A stretch of DNA of 42,916 bases from Gammaproteobacteria bacterium (GCA_013287845.1 JABDDA010000007.1:1-42916), one strand, 5' to 3'; counted from the first letter of the stretch, positions 1 through 9,173 are shown. Notes: generated by a model not told the origin, from the sequence alone. Translations and numbers: made by a program.

Positions 1-1206
1 TGTTAAATTATTTTCTTCAATGATTTCTTCTATTTTTGCTGAGGGTTCTTTCTTGCGTATTTTGTGTTTTTCTCTTTCCGCGCGTCTTTTTTCTTCATCC
101 TCATTTGCTTTTTTGATTTTATCTGCTTTTACTTTTTCTTTTTCATCTGATAATTTTTTATCATCTTCTTCTTTTTGTTTTTTGGTAGCTTCTCTTTCAG
201 CTTGTTGTTTCGCTAATTTTTTAAGATTTCTTTCTTCATCACGTTTAATTTGTTCTTGTAATACTATTTCATATCCCTCTTGCTGCTTTTTTTGTTCTTC
301 AACTTGTTTTTTTATTTCAGCTTCATTGCGTTCAATGGTATTTTGGTGAAGATGAAGTGTAGATGATGTAATAGCAGCAGAAGTTACAGCAGCAGTTGGC
401 TCACTCGAAATTTTTGGCATTTCAAATATTTCAGTGAAAGCACACTCAGGGCCATCTTCAAATTTAAAAGTGCGCGCTTTCCCGGAAGGAAAAACAACAC
501 TCAAGAAAGCACCATCCTCTGAAAAATTATATCGATTATTTTTTACCAAATTCAAAATAAGACGAGCGGTCTCACTTTCTTCTTGTATTTCTTCAGCATA
601 CCTTAACGCTTCATCAATATTTTGTTTAGAACGATTGGGTGCTTCATTTGCCAGCGCACCTTTAAAATAAAATGCGGCCAGTCTTGCTTTTGCTAAGATA
701 ATATTTTTTTTTGCTTTTTCTTTAGCAACATCTTGTTCGGCTGCTTTTTCAAAATATTCTATAGCGAGTTTTAGATTATTTGCCGGTTCACCCTGTCGCA
801 CAAGCGTGGTTGCGTAGTGTATTCCTAATTGCAGTTGTGCATTTGGATTATTATTAGCAGCTTTTTTATAGAATCGGATTGCTTGAGGGATATCGTTGTT
901 GCGTTCATGGTAAGCAGCTAAATGAAAAGGATCGGTGATTGCAACAGCTTGTTTAGTGGTCTCCGCTACTATGGATAAAGAAGTTGATACATACTCACGT
1001 CTGGGGGCAATACCTTGTTCATCCATTTGCATTGCTTGATTGATAGTCTCAATAAATTTTTTTTGCTTAGCAATAAATTTATCAAGTTTCTTTGGAGCCA
1101 TTGCAACTGCTGCCACTCCTGAACTTGCAGCAGTATTATTAGAAGTAGAAGCAGCGATTGCGTTCTGCTTTTTTTTGTTTTGCTTTTTCTTTTTATTGTT
1201 TGGCAT
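1..1206 (-). CDS. Sel1/TPR-like repeat protein with Lys/Glu-rich coiled coil, C-terminus cut off by window edge
   Basis: An open frame of 402 codons runs without a stop from an ATG at 1206 to the window edge, so the C-terminus is missing. The N-terminus is basic and Asn/Ala rich (MPNNKKKKQNKKK). Residues of about 95-185 look like helical Sel1/TPR-type repeats, with AAYHERNNDIPQAIRFYKKA followed by a second unit around AIEYFEKAAEQD. From about residue 290 the protein is a long Lys/Glu/Gln-rich coiled coil. No signal peptide or membrane segment is visible. Sel1-like proteins often mediate protein contacts and are frequent among Legionellales effectors, but no function can be read here. Its promoter matches those of the 24.7-30.4 kb island. 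The coding region is clear; the repeat assignment is moderate. Confidence 0.75.
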   Translation of the reverse strand, partial: MPNNKKKKQNKKKQNAIAASTSNNTAASSGVAAVAMAPKKLDKFIAKQKKFIETINQAMQMDEQGIAPRREYVSTSLSIVAETTKQAVAITDPFHLAAYHERNNDIPQAIRFYKKAANNNPNAQLQLGIHYATTLVRQGEPANNLKLAIEYFEKAAEQDVAKEKAKKNIILAKARLAAFYFKGALANEAPNRSKQNIDEALRYAEEIQEESETARLILNLVKNNRYNFSEDGAFLSVVFPSGKARTFKFEDGPECAFTEIFEMPKISSEPTAAVTSAAITSSTLHLHQNTIERNEAEIKKQVEEQKKQQEGYEIVLQEQIKRDEERNLKKLAKQQAEREATKKQKEEDDKKLSDEKEKVKADKIKKANEDEEKRRAEREKHKIRKKEPSAKIEEIIEENNLT

Positions 1207-1238
1207 AAAAAGGATTATCCACGTTTTTGAGTGGATTT

Positions 1239-1271
1239 ATTCTACCAAAAAAAGCTTAAAATAAGCTTAAG
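1239..1271 (-). promoter_or_regulatory. PmrA-like tandem TTAAG promoter of the left-edge gene
   Basis: Read on the minus strand: CTTAAG, 5 nt, TTTAAG, 10 nt, TAGAAT. The -10 hexamer ends 33 nt before the ATG at 1206. Spacing is identical to the promoters at 26156-26188, 29096-29128 and 30395-30427. The distal CTTAAG overlaps the first bases of the palindromic repeat that begins at 1267, so the repeat may supply or have replaced half of the box. Assignment to a PmrA-type regulator is inference from the 11-bp TTAA period. Confidence 0.5.
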
Positions 1272-1416
1272 GGCACCTCTATAAATTGCTCTTTTGCGTT
1301 ATAACTTCGTTGCGCTCATTTTTAAAATGCTCATTTATTAGCGTATAAACTCCGCTTTTAAAAATTCGCGCGCCTCGTTCTAACGCAAAATAGCTAATTT
1401 CTCGAGGTGCCCTTAA
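1267..1416. repeat. 150-bp MITE-like palindromic repeat
   Basis: The ends are imperfect terminal inverted repeats of about 49 bp. The left end reads TTAAGGGCACCTC and the right end GAGGTGCCCTTAA. The arms keep matching inward past TTTTGCGTT, with a few mismatches. There is no coding capacity between the arms. The size and structure fit a non-autonomous MITE or a REP-like hairpin element. It lies between the start of the left-edge gene and a second palindrome, and touches that gene's promoter. No second copy was noticed in this window. Confidence 0.7.
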
Positions 1417-1455
1417 GGCCGCTCTTAAAAATGACAGAACCGACAACATTAGAAA

Positions 1456-1530
1456 CCCTCATCCCTGCCCCTTCTCCCAACGAAAAACACGTTGGTTGGG
1501 AGAAGGGGATCTACACTATAGAGATGAGGG
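1456..1530. repeat. Interspersed palindrome with nested arms
   Basis: The outer arms CCCTCATC (1456-1463) and GATGAGGG (1523-1530) enclose the inner arms CCCCTTCTCCCAA (1468-1480) and TTGGGAGAAGGGG (1496-1508). It resembles widespread intergenic palindromes of the CCCTCATCC...GGATGAGGG type found in many proteobacteria. It lies 18 bp beyond the 3' end of the minus-strand gene at 1549-1944, where it could also act as a transcript 3' end. Confidence 0.65.
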
Positions 1531-1548
1531 TATTTGTATCAGCACGGT

Positions 1549-1944
1549 CTACGCCGCAGATCCAGAATTCAACTGCCGCGCTTCATTGACTAATGCAAGA
1601 CGTACCGCTTCAAGTTTTGGCATTTTTGCACCGCGTAACACTTCGTACACTTCGCTTAATTTTAAAATATATTTTCCTTTTTTCGATTTGAAAGCAGGAT
1701 TGGTTTCAGGAAGGTCTCGAATGGTACGCAACACTTTTGCAATTTCATCCCAGTTATAGGCAAACAAAATATCTTTGGGTGTGAGTTTCTTTTTAACATC
1801 GGTTGTTTCAGCTATTTTTGCAGCGGTCGTGCTATCTAAAACAGCTGCTTTATATCGCTCAGCGGACTCTAGCAAAATTCCGAGTTTTTCTTCGAGAGAA
1901 CCACTCGATAGATCTTCTTCATATGGATAAAAGATTAAAGGCAT
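1549..1944 (-). CDS. Unknown 131-aa protein downstream of comM
   Basis: I do not recognise this protein. It is 131 aa, soluble and largely helical by appearance. It has an acidic N-terminus (MPLIFYPYEEDLSSG), a central segment with LTPKDILFAYNWDEIAKVL, and a basic C-terminal half ending in an Ala/Ser tail. No signal peptide or membrane segment is seen. The ATG is preceded by GGGGAAGG at good spacing. A TATAAC hexamer lies about 40 bp further up, so it probably has its own promoter rather than depending on comM, whose stop is 98 bp upstream. Length and ribosome site support a real gene; function is unknown. Confidence 0.7.
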   Translation of the reverse strand: MPLIFYPYEEDLSSGSLEEKLGILLESAERYKAAVLDSTTAAKIAETTDVKKKLTPKDILFAYNWDEIAKVLRTIRDLPETNPAFKSKKGKYILKLSEVYEVLRGAKMPKLEAVRLALVNEARQLNSGSAA

Positions 1945-2042
1945 AGCACCTTCCCCTTTGTGTGTCTTTGTACGTTATGTCTTACGTTATACCAGTAGTA
2001 TAACTCAAAGTCCGTAAATTTTTTACTCAAAAATGATGAGAT

Positions 2043-3563
2043 TTAATACGATTCTGATTGTTTTGATTTATCTAAACACCGGTATGTTAACGCTTCACTC
2101 AAATGGACTTCTTCTATCACATCATTGCTTTTAAAATCTGCGATCGTGCGCGCAACTTTCAACAAACGGTGGTAAACACGCGCAGAAAATTGAAATTTCT
2201 TTATCATGTGCACCATGAGTTGCTCAGCGCCTTTGGTCAGTTTGCAAAAATTTTTCACTTCATTTGCTTGTAATTGCTGATTACATTTTCCTTGTCGTTC
2301 TTCTTGAATTTTTCTAACACGCTCAATTCGCGCGCGCACTACTGCACTGCTTTCTGCTTTTTCTTTTTCAGACGTGAGTATTTCAACGGGCACACGCGCA
2401 ACTTCAACATGCATATCAATTCTATCTAATAAAGGCCCTGATAATTTAGAACGATACCGTGCAATTTGTTCTGATGTGCAGCGACAATTTCCTTCTGCAC
2501 TTCCCACATAACCACAAGGACAAGGATTCATTGCGCTGACAAATTGAAATTCTGCGGGAAAAACAGTTTGAATCGCTGCGCGTGAAATAGTAATCGATCC
2601 TGATTCGAGTGGTTCGCGCAATGATTCCAAACTATGACGATGAAATTCTGGTAATTCATCTAAAAATAAAACGCCGCGATGTGCGAGAGAAATTTCTCCC
2701 GGACGTGGCGGTCGCCCTCCTCCCACTAATGCAATACTTGACGCACTATGATGTGGAGATCTAAAAGGAACACATTGCCAATGCGCAGAATTAAATCCAT
2801 TGAAACTAACAGAAGCAACTGATGCTACTTCTAATGCCTGCTCTTCAGAAAGTAGCGGTAAAATACCTGGCAATCGTGTTGCTAACATTGTTTTTCCTGC
2901 ACCGGGCGGACCAATCAATAATAAATTATGTTTTCCTCCTGCAGAAATTTCTAATGCGCGCTTTGCATGAACTTGTCCGTGCACATCACATAAATCAGGA
3001 CTATTTTCTGCGAAATAATTATTTTCTTGTCGTGTACATAATTTTAATTCACTTTCATTTCGCAAATGTGCGCACACTTCTAATAAATGATTCGCAGAAA
3101 AAACACGCGTGTCTTTCACAAGTGCTGCTTCTTCTGAATTTTCGATGGGAACAATTAATTCGCGCCCTGCTTTTTTTGCAGCTAACACCATGGGCAACAC
3201 ACCGTGCACAAAACGTAATTCACCGGATAACGCTAATTCACCGACAAATTCATACTGTAATAATTTTTCTTGAGGGATTTGTTCAGACGCCGCTAAAATA
3301 CTTAATGCGATCGGTAAATCAAAACGTCCTCCTTCTTTGGGTAAATCAGCAGGCGCAAGATTCACTGTAATTCGTTCTGAAGGAAATTCTAATTTTGCAT
3401 TCATGAGTGCACTGCGAATGCGATCTTTACTTTCTTTCACTGCGGTAGCGGGTAATCCAACGATATTAAATCCCGGCAATCCAAAGGATAAATGTGTTTC
3501 AACGGTAACAAGTGGCGCAGCAATTCCTACACGTGCGCGCGTGTAAACAATAGATAATGACAT
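2043..3563 (-). CDS. comM: ComM/YifB family AAA+ ATPase (Mg-chelatase-like)
   Basis: A 506-aa protein with the full ComM/YifB layout. The N-terminal Lon-protease-like ChlI domain covers about residues 1-175. It is followed by a Mg-chelatase-type AAA+ core with Walker A GPPGAGKT at 218-225 and Walker B VLFLDEL near 297. A Cys cluster (CPCGY...NCRC) lies at about 345-363, and a C-terminal helical lid follows. In gammaproteobacteria ComM is a hexameric helicase that promotes branch migration during natural transformation. That is family knowledge and competence is not shown here. Length matches the family (about 500 aa). It is divergent from cfa with 67 bp between starts. Confidence 0.95.
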   Translation of the reverse strand: MSLSIVYTRARVGIAAPLVTVETHLSFGLPGFNIVGLPATAVKESKDRIRSALMNAKLEFPSERITVNLAPADLPKEGGRFDLPIALSILAASEQIPQEKLLQYEFVGELALSGELRFVHGVLPMVLAAKKAGRELIVPIENSEEAALVKDTRVFSANHLLEVCAHLRNESELKLCTRQENNYFAENSPDLCDVHGQVHAKRALEISAGGKHNLLLIGPPGAGKTMLATRLPGILPLLSEEQALEVASVASVSFNGFNSAHWQCVPFRSPHHSASSIALVGGGRPPRPGEISLAHRGVLFLDELPEFHRHSLESLREPLESGSITISRAAIQTVFPAEFQFVSAMNPCPCGYVGSAEGNCRCTSEQIARYRSKLSGPLLDRIDMHVEVARVPVEILTSEKEKAESSAVVRARIERVRKIQEERQGKCNQQLQANEVKNFCKLTKGAEQLMVHMIKKFQFSARVYHRLLKVARTIADFKSNDVIEEVHLSEALTYRCLDKSKQSESY

Positions 3564-3630
3564 GGCATATCCTTAAATAGTAATATTTGAAAAATAAAAA
3601 TTGGAAAACAACTGAAGGGACGAAAATCAT

Positions 3631-4833
3631 ATGAATAAAACAGCGGCAAAGCAATTTATTTCTTCTTTACTTTCTTCGGCAGGCATTCAAATTAATGGAC
3701 GACGTCCTTCCGATATTCAAATTCATAATGAAAAATTTTATCAACGTCTTATTCACGAAGGTTCACTTGGATTGGGCGAAAGTTATATGGATGGTTGGTG
3801 GGATTGCGAACAACTCGATGAATTTTTTAATCGCGTTTTCTGCACACAATTAGATGACAAAATTACGCAAAATAAATGGATGTTAGCCTCTATTTTTTTC
3901 TCACGTTTTATTCATCGCATTACGAAAAAACGTTCTTTAGAAGTCGGCCGAAAACATTATGATCTCGGTAATGATTTATTTAAAAAGATGTTGGATAAAC
4001 GCTTAAATTACACATGCGGTTATTGGCGTGATGCGAATAATTTAGATCAAGCACAATTACACAAACTCGAACTCACTTGTCAAAAATTAATGTTAAAACC
4101 CGGTATGCGTTTATTAGATATTGGTTGCGGCTGGGGTGCGCTTGCAAAATACGCTGCTGAAAATTATAACGTGAGTGTTGTCGGCGTTACCATTTCACAA
4201 GAACAAGCGGATTACGCAAGAGAAAATTGTAAACATTTACCCGTTGAAATTCGTTTTCAAGATTATCGCGATGTAAATGAAAAATTTGATCGCATTGCAT
4301 CGCTCGGCATGTTTGAACATGTTGGATTTACAAATTACGACACCTTCATGCACGTCGTTGAACGCTGCTTAAATGAGTATGGTGTTTTTCTATTACACAC
4401 GATTGGTAGCAATCAAACTATTTTCAAAACAGATGAATGGATTTCTAAATATATTTTTACTCACGGCGTTTTACCTTCAATTTCACAAATTGGAAAAACA
4501 TCTGAAAAATTATTTATTATGGAAGATTGGCATAATTTCGGCGCAGATTACGATAAAACATTGATGGCATGGCACGCGAATTTTAATCATCACTGGAGTG
4601 AATTAAAAAACCGTTATGATGAACGTTTTTATCGCATGTGGAATTATTATTTGCTTTCTTGCGCGGGCGGATTTCGTGCGCGTGAAATGCAATTATGGCA
4701 AATTGTTTTTTCTAAATCGGGTCTAACAGGAGGCTATCAGGCACCACGTGAAGCGTTTCAAGATCGTCAGGCGTCCCAAGATTCTTCCAAAAACCTGTAT
4801 AGTGCTCCCCCGTTATTGCATTTTGCTGAATAG
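3631..4833 (+). CDS. cfa: Cyclopropane-fatty-acyl-phospholipid synthase, with an extended C-terminus
   Basis: Transfers a methylene group from S-adenosylmethionine to unsaturated acyl chains of membrane phospholipids. The SAM site LLDIGCGWGALAKYA is at about residues 163-177. The family segments GRKHYDLGNDLFKKMLD and GMFEHVGFTNY are also clear. Homology with E. coli Cfa runs to QLWQIVFSK, close to the usual family end. About 25 further residues, from GGYQAPR on, have no family counterpart and are encoded inside the opposite-strand murU gene, giving a 122-bp convergent overlap. The ATG follows GAAGGGACG. Function is secure; the extension is probably read-through gained by loss of an earlier stop. 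Confidence 0.95.
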   Translation: MNKTAAKQFISSLLSSAGIQINGRRPSDIQIHNEKFYQRLIHEGSLGLGESYMDGWWDCEQLDEFFNRVFCTQLDDKITQNKWMLASIFFSRFIHRITKKRSLEVGRKHYDLGNDLFKKMLDKRLNYTCGYWRDANNLDQAQLHKLELTCQKLMLKPGMRLLDIGCGWGALAKYAAENYNVSVVGVTISQEQADYARENCKHLPVEIRFQDYRDVNEKFDRIASLGMFEHVGFTNYDTFMHVVERCLNEYGVFLLHTIGSNQTIFKTDEWISKYIFTHGVLPSISQIGKTSEKLFIMEDWHNFGADYDKTLMAWHANFNHHWSELKNRYDERFYRMWNYYLLSCAGGFRAREMQLWQIVFSKSGLTGGYQAPREAFQDRQASQDSSKNLYSAPPLLHFAE

Positions 4834-5389
4834 CTGCTCTCAACAAATCGCCCAATCTAAATTTTCCAGGCTGACATCCTGCAAATAATTCTGGGCGATA
4901 AATTCCGATATTGCCAAATGTCAGCGTATTTTTTTCATGAAAAATAATTTTATTTTTTTCTAAACCAAAATCACCCTTGGGATGATAAATAGGATTATCC
5001 ACCAATATTAAATGCGCTAATTGATTTGAAAGAGTCGGTAATTGTTTTAAAGGATAATCCGTCAACACATCACAACTTAATACAATAAACGGATCACTTC
5101 CTAAAAAAGGAAGTGCTTGAAAAATTCCACCGCCCGTTTCCAATGCAATTTCTTCATCGGAATAAATAATGCGAACACCGTAACGTGATCCATCGCCTAA
5201 TACTTCTTTTATTTTATCCGCAAAATAACAAACATTAATGACAATTTCTTTTACGCCCATTTTTCTCAAAGAAAAAATGGGATATTCAATTAAATAATGA
5301 TCAGCAACACGCAATAATGCTTTGGGTGTATTTTCTGTTAAATGTTGCATGCGTTCGCCACGGCCCGCAGCTAAAATCATTGCGCGCAT
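4712..5389 (-). CDS. murU: N-acetylmuramate-1-phosphate uridylyltransferase MurU
   Basis: A 225-aa nucleotidyltransferase, the usual MurU length. It opens with the NTP-transferase signature MILAAGRGERM (4-14) and contains LLRVADHYLIEYPI, DGSRYGVRI and ETGGGIFQALP, all typical of Pseudomonas-type MurU. With AmgK it forms the MurNAc recycling route that bypasses de novo UDP-MurNAc synthesis: AmgK makes MurNAc-1-phosphate and MurU makes UDP-MurNAc. It overlaps the end of amgK by 13 bp, so the two are translationally coupled. Its last 122 bp overlap the cfa 3' end. The substrate is inferred from the partner and the family; close relatives act on mannose-1-phosphate or glucose-1-phosphate. Confidence 0.9.
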   Translation of the reverse strand: MRAMILAAGRGERMQHLTENTPKALLRVADHYLIEYPIFSLRKMGVKEIVINVCYFADKIKEVLGDGSRYGVRIIYSDEEIALETGGGIFQALPFLGSDPFIVLSCDVLTDYPLKQLPTLSNQLAHLILVDNPIYHPKGDFGLEKNKIIFHEKNTLTFGNIGIYRPELFAGCQPGKFRLGDLLRAAIQQNAITGEHYTGFWKNLGTPDDLETLHVVPDSLLLDPI

Positions 5390-6354
5390 TTTGAAACCTC
5401 ATTTGATTTTTCAAAAAAAGAATTTAGCTGTTTTAATTCGGGATAACGTGCGCTCACTGTTAACAGATAATTTAATGTGCGTGGAATAAAATTTAAATAA
5501 TTTGAATTTTGATCTCTCACGTATTTTCTTGAAAACGTTAAGAGTGTTTTCATGTGACGCTGCAATCCCATCCAATCAAACCATTTTAAAAATTCTTCTT
5601 GGCTGACATTCAGTTGAATTTTATTTTGATAATTCAGCGCGAGTGCTGTTACCATTTCATTCGGCCAATCAATATAACAATCTCGCAATAACGAAACTAA
5701 ATCGTACGTAACAGGCCCAATAAATGCATCTTGAAAATCCAACACACCCACTTCATTCGAAGGCAATACCATTAAATTGGCAGAATGATAATCTCGATGC
5801 ATAAAAACATAGGGTTGATCCGCAATCGAGGAAACTATTTTTTCAAAAAAAGTGGTTAGCATTTTTTCTTCGTGTGAAGATAAAACAAATTTTAAATACC
5901 GTTCCAAAAACCATTCTTTAAATAATATTAATTCTTTGAACATAAATTCTTTCGAAAAATAAGGCATTTCCCAGTGTGGAACTTCGCGACATGTTTGCAA
6001 AACCGCCAAACTTTTTAATGCGCGATCATAAAGTGAAGCGGCATTTTCTTTTGTAAGTGTTTTAAGAAATAAACTATCGCCAAAATCAGTTAATAATAAA
6101 AATCCTTTTTCAGTATCGCTTGCAATAATGTCAGGAACAGATAAACCTTTTGAACGTAATGTATTTGCAATGGCAATAAAAGGCACGCAACTGGCGCGCT
6201 CGATAGATGCATCCATCACAACAAAGGATTGATCTGCAAGCTGCAATCGATAATAACGACGAAAACTCGCATCACCTGCGAGGGGTATTAAATTTTTTAC
6301 ATCCTGCTGACAGGCATGTGTCAACCATTGTTGTAATTCTTTTGTCTCTGTCAC
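5377..6354 (-). CDS. amgK: N-acetylmuramate/N-acetylglucosamine kinase AmgK
   Basis: A 325-aa APH-fold sugar kinase. The catalytic loop HRDYHSANLM (H186, D188, N193) and the Mg-binding DFQD (from 206) are intact. The N-terminal lobe has the AmgK-like GDASFRRYYRL (27-37). It phosphorylates the anomeric position of MurNAc or GlcNAc in the cytoplasm for MurU. The start is GTG at 6354: an in-frame stop lies just upstream, and GAAGGA precedes it at about 11 nt. The pair sits opposite lptD-surA-pdxA as in Pseudomonas, supporting orthology. It implies active peptidoglycan recycling. Confidence 0.9.
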   Translation of the reverse strand: MTETKELQQWLTHACQQDVKNLIPLAGDASFRRYYRLQLADQSFVVMDASIERASCVPFIAIANTLRSKGLSVPDIIASDTEKGFLLLTDFGDSLFLKTLTKENAASLYDRALKSLAVLQTCREVPHWEMPYFSKEFMFKELILFKEWFLERYLKFVLSSHEEKMLTTFFEKIVSSIADQPYVFMHRDYHSANLMVLPSNEVGVLDFQDAFIGPVTYDLVSLLRDCYIDWPNEMVTALALNYQNKIQLNVSQEEFLKWFDWMGLQRHMKTLLTFSRKYVRDQNSNYLNFIPRTLNYLLTVSARYPELKQLNSFFEKSNEVSKCAQ

Positions 6355-6412
6355 TGGATTTCATTTCCTTCGTTCATGATTTTTCGATAAACTCTTTACC
6401 ATTTTTCTCAGT

Positions 6413-6560
6413 GTCATGCCAGCCGAGCGCTTTTTGCGAGAGGTGGCATCCAGTGGCTTTTTAAAAGTCACTGGATGCCAGCTAAAAGCACGCTGGCATG
6501 ACAGCTGAATATTTTTTTATTTATACCACTGGATGCCAGCTAAAAGCATGCTGGCATGAC
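6413..6560. repeat. GTCATGCC...GGCATGAC interspersed repeat, one full and one partial copy
   Basis: The full copy (6413-6502) starts GTCATGCCAGC and ends GCTGGCATGAC. Internal arms GGCATCCAGTG and CACTGGATGCC make a nested hairpin. A half copy at 6528-6560 (ACTGGATGCCAGC...GCTGGCATGAC) follows. A related 85-bp copy lies at 31755-31839 between waaA and rpe, where the GAGAGGTGGCATCC arm appears in reverse order. It fills the space between the divergent amgK and lptD starts and ends only 6 bp before the lptD ATG, so it must contain or border their promoters. Confidence 0.85.
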
Positions 6561-6566
6561 AAATAA

Positions 6567-9173
6567 ATGACAAATTATTTAATGCCAATCACTCAAAAAA
6601 TAAGTGCTTATTGTCGCGCGACACTAGTCATAATACTAGTCTGTATTGCTTCGTCTACTGCATTTGCAGGCAATTGCCTTGCACCTGGAACGAGCCCTCC
6701 TTCTCTCGCAAAAGATACGATTGCAAAAATTTTAGGCTGGGTGCAAACAGGAGAAAATCGTTGCGGAGGGTATTACCTTGAACCTGCTTTTAATTATCCA
6801 GACGATTTGTTGAAAGAAAATTTAGTGCAAATTTACAGCAATCAACCGTTTACTTTTTCACGCCGCGGGACATCTACTTTTGAAGGTAAAGTGACTGTAT
6901 CACGTTATGGACAACAAATTACTGCAGATAAAGCGTATTTATATCGCGATCCCAATACAGGAAAACTCAGTGCAATTGATTTAATGGGTGACGTGCATTT
7001 ACGTGAACCCAATAGCTTAATCGTTGCAAAAAAAGGCCATTTTGATATTAAAAATCGCGAGCAATCGTTGATGGATATTCTTTATCGCACCGCCATTTAT
7101 CCTGATTTTATTATTCCAATCACAACACCCACAAATAAACAATTACAAAAAGACAGAAAAATTTATCAACTGTCTGCATGGGGACGTGCAGCAGAATTTT
7201 CTCAAAAGAAAGCAAAAGAATATGAGTTTTCACAAGCGTCGTACAGCACCTGTCCTCCTCTCACGAATGTATGGATGGTGAAAGCAAGTCATATCACGCT
7301 TGATAAAAATAGTGGAACAGGAACAGCTAAAAATGCGCGTTTATTAATTAAAGGATTACCGATCGTTTACACGCCTATTTTAAGTTTCCCGATTGATCAT
7401 AAAAGAAAAACTGGATTTCTTTTCCCTAAATTTGGATCAAATAGTTCGGGTGCTTATTTTGAAGCACCGTTTTATTGGAACATTGCACCCAATTATGACT
7501 CTACAATAACGCCGATTTATTTAGCAAAACGTGGATTTGAAATTGATGATTTAACACGTTACATGCATCGGTACGGCGATGGCCAATTTAAAATTGGAAT
7601 TTTACCGAATGATCAAGAATTCAAAAGTTTTCAAAATGCATCGAGAGAAAAATATCAATCATCAACCGATACTGTGACACAAGCCAATTTACGCACGTTA
7701 TTAGATGCGAGCCCCACACGAAAATCATTTACGTGGCAAGACAATATGCGTTTTAACGAACATTGGGCGACTAGCATTGATTACAATTACGTGAGTGATG
7801 ATTATTACATTAAAAATTTAAGTAATAATTTAAATGTTGCTGCGCAAAATCAATTATTACAGCAAGCAGAAATTACGTATCAAGGACAATACTGGAATTT
7901 CGCAGGCCGTTTTCAAGGGTATCAAACAGTCCATCCAATCGATGAAATTACATTCATCAATATGTATACACGTTCTCCGCAGTTAGTTTTAAATGGAATG
8001 TATCCTGATGAAAGAACAGGTTTGGAATTTTTTATTGATAATGAAGCGACCCATTTTGATATTCGAAATACGCCGGGTATTGATGGAAAAATGCCGATAG
8101 GAAATCGATATAACACACAACCTGGAATTAGTTTTCCCATTAATTATCCTGCTTTTTTTATCACACCGCGCGCGCAATTTGCTGCAACGAAATATGAAAT
8201 TGGTCACGTTGATAATCAAGATTCTAAAACGCTGAATCGTGCATTACCGATTTTCGATTTACATTCAGGTTTGTATTTTGATCGTAATTTTTCTTTATTT
8301 GGGACAAGTTACAGACAAACATTAGAACCACAAATTTATTACACGTATGTTCCTTATCGAAATCAAACAGAAATTCCTGTGTTTGACACGATTGTGAATA
8401 TGCTCACATATGATCAATTATTTATTTACAATCGATTTAGTGGAATTGATCGTATTGGCGATGCGAATCAAATCAGTGCGGGAATTGCAACACGCGTGAT
8501 TGATTCACAAAATGGTCTTGAAAAAATTTATTTGGGTGTCGGTGAAATTTATTATTTTGAAAATCGCCGTGTGACATTGTGTAATAATCCTGAAGTGTGT
8601 TTTGACAACCCAGAAAATCCTGCGAATAAATTACATCGCTCACCAATTTCAGGGACATTTACCTATAATTTAAATCCAACTTGGGGTTTTACTGCGAATA
8701 CGATTTGGAATTCACAATCACATCGACTCGATAATCAAACAGCGACATTACAATTTCATCCTGCAGAAAGAAAATTAATTAATTTAGGATATGTCTTTGT
8801 GCGTGGAGGCGATTCATTACCCGCCGATCCCGTGAATAGCCCTGATCGAAATTTACAACTCACAGATGTTTCTGTAGCATGGCCTGTTTCACGTGATTGG
8901 AGTACCACTGCACGTTGGACTCAAAATTGGAACCATGGGCATTTTCAGAATTTTTTATATGGTTTACAATACGACAGCTGTTGTTGGGCCGTGCGTTTTG
9001 TCACCGGCCGCGCTTATGTAGGAATCACACCTGCAAATACATATCAATACAATACTCAATTTTATCTTCAATTTTCATTGAAGGGATTGGGGAATGTAGG
9101 GACAAGCGATCCGACGGGATACCTCAGCACTAATATTTCAGGTTATCAAGATAATTTTGGAAGAGATTTTTAA
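6567..9173 (+). CDS. lptD: LPS-assembly protein LptD
   Basis: The outer-membrane beta-barrel that, with LptE, inserts LPS into the outer leaflet. The 868-aa product begins with a Sec signal peptide (hydrophobic stretch LVIILVCIASSTAFA). An OstA/LptA-like beta-jellyroll follows (about residues 95-210, with TFEGKVTVSRYGQQITADKA), then the C-terminal barrel. Hallmarks are YSTCPP, the GLPIVYTPILSFPIDHKRKTG segment in two parts, and the barrel-end pair of Cys in YDSCCWAVRF. It is longer than E. coli LptD (784 aa). The start is ATG 6567 with a weak ribosome site; ATG 6582 is possible. The surA start follows after one base, so lptD-surA-pdxA form one operon. Confidence 0.95.
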   Translation: MTNYLMPITQKISAYCRATLVIILVCIASSTAFAGNCLAPGTSPPSLAKDTIAKILGWVQTGENRCGGYYLEPAFNYPDDLLKENLVQIYSNQPFTFSRRGTSTFEGKVTVSRYGQQITADKAYLYRDPNTGKLSAIDLMGDVHLREPNSLIVAKKGHFDIKNREQSLMDILYRTAIYPDFIIPITTPTNKQLQKDRKIYQLSAWGRAAEFSQKKAKEYEFSQASYSTCPPLTNVWMVKASHITLDKNSGTGTAKNARLLIKGLPIVYTPILSFPIDHKRKTGFLFPKFGSNSSGAYFEAPFYWNIAPNYDSTITPIYLAKRGFEIDDLTRYMHRYGDGQFKIGILPNDQEFKSFQNASREKYQSSTDTVTQANLRTLLDASPTRKSFTWQDNMRFNEHWATSIDYNYVSDDYYIKNLSNNLNVAAQNQLLQQAEITYQGQYWNFAGRFQGYQTVHPIDEITFINMYTRSPQLVLNGMYPDERTGLEFFIDNEATHFDIRNTPGIDGKMPIGNRYNTQPGISFPINYPAFFITPRAQFAATKYEIGHVDNQDSKTLNRALPIFDLHSGLYFDRNFSLFGTSYRQTLEPQIYYTYVPYRNQTEIPVFDTIVNMLTYDQLFIYNRFSGIDRIGDANQISAGIATRVIDSQNGLEKIYLGVGEIYYFENRRVTLCNNPEVCFDNPENPANKLHRSPISGTFTYNLNPTWGFTANTIWNSQSHRLDNQTATLQFHPAERKLINLGYVFVRGGDSLPADPVNSPDRNLQLTDVSVAWPVSRDWSTTARWTQNWNHGHFQNFLYGLQYDSCCWAVRFVTGRAYVGITPANTYQYNTQFYLQFSLKGLGNVGTSDPTGYLSTNISGYQDNFGRDF

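Noticed and set aside
20-1264. Plus-strand open frames rich in Ser, Phe and Leu
   Set aside because: They are the antisense of the Lys/Glu-rich coiled-coil gene on the minus strand; codon content and lack of ribosome sites show they are shadows.
1407-1759. Plus-strand frames crossing the palindromes near 1.4-1.5 kb
   Set aside because: They translate through repeat arms and then run antisense to the 131-aa gene; no ribosome site or homology.
2822-3546. Plus-strand frames within comM
   Set aside because: They are antisense to conserved ComM domains, with no homology or ribosome site.
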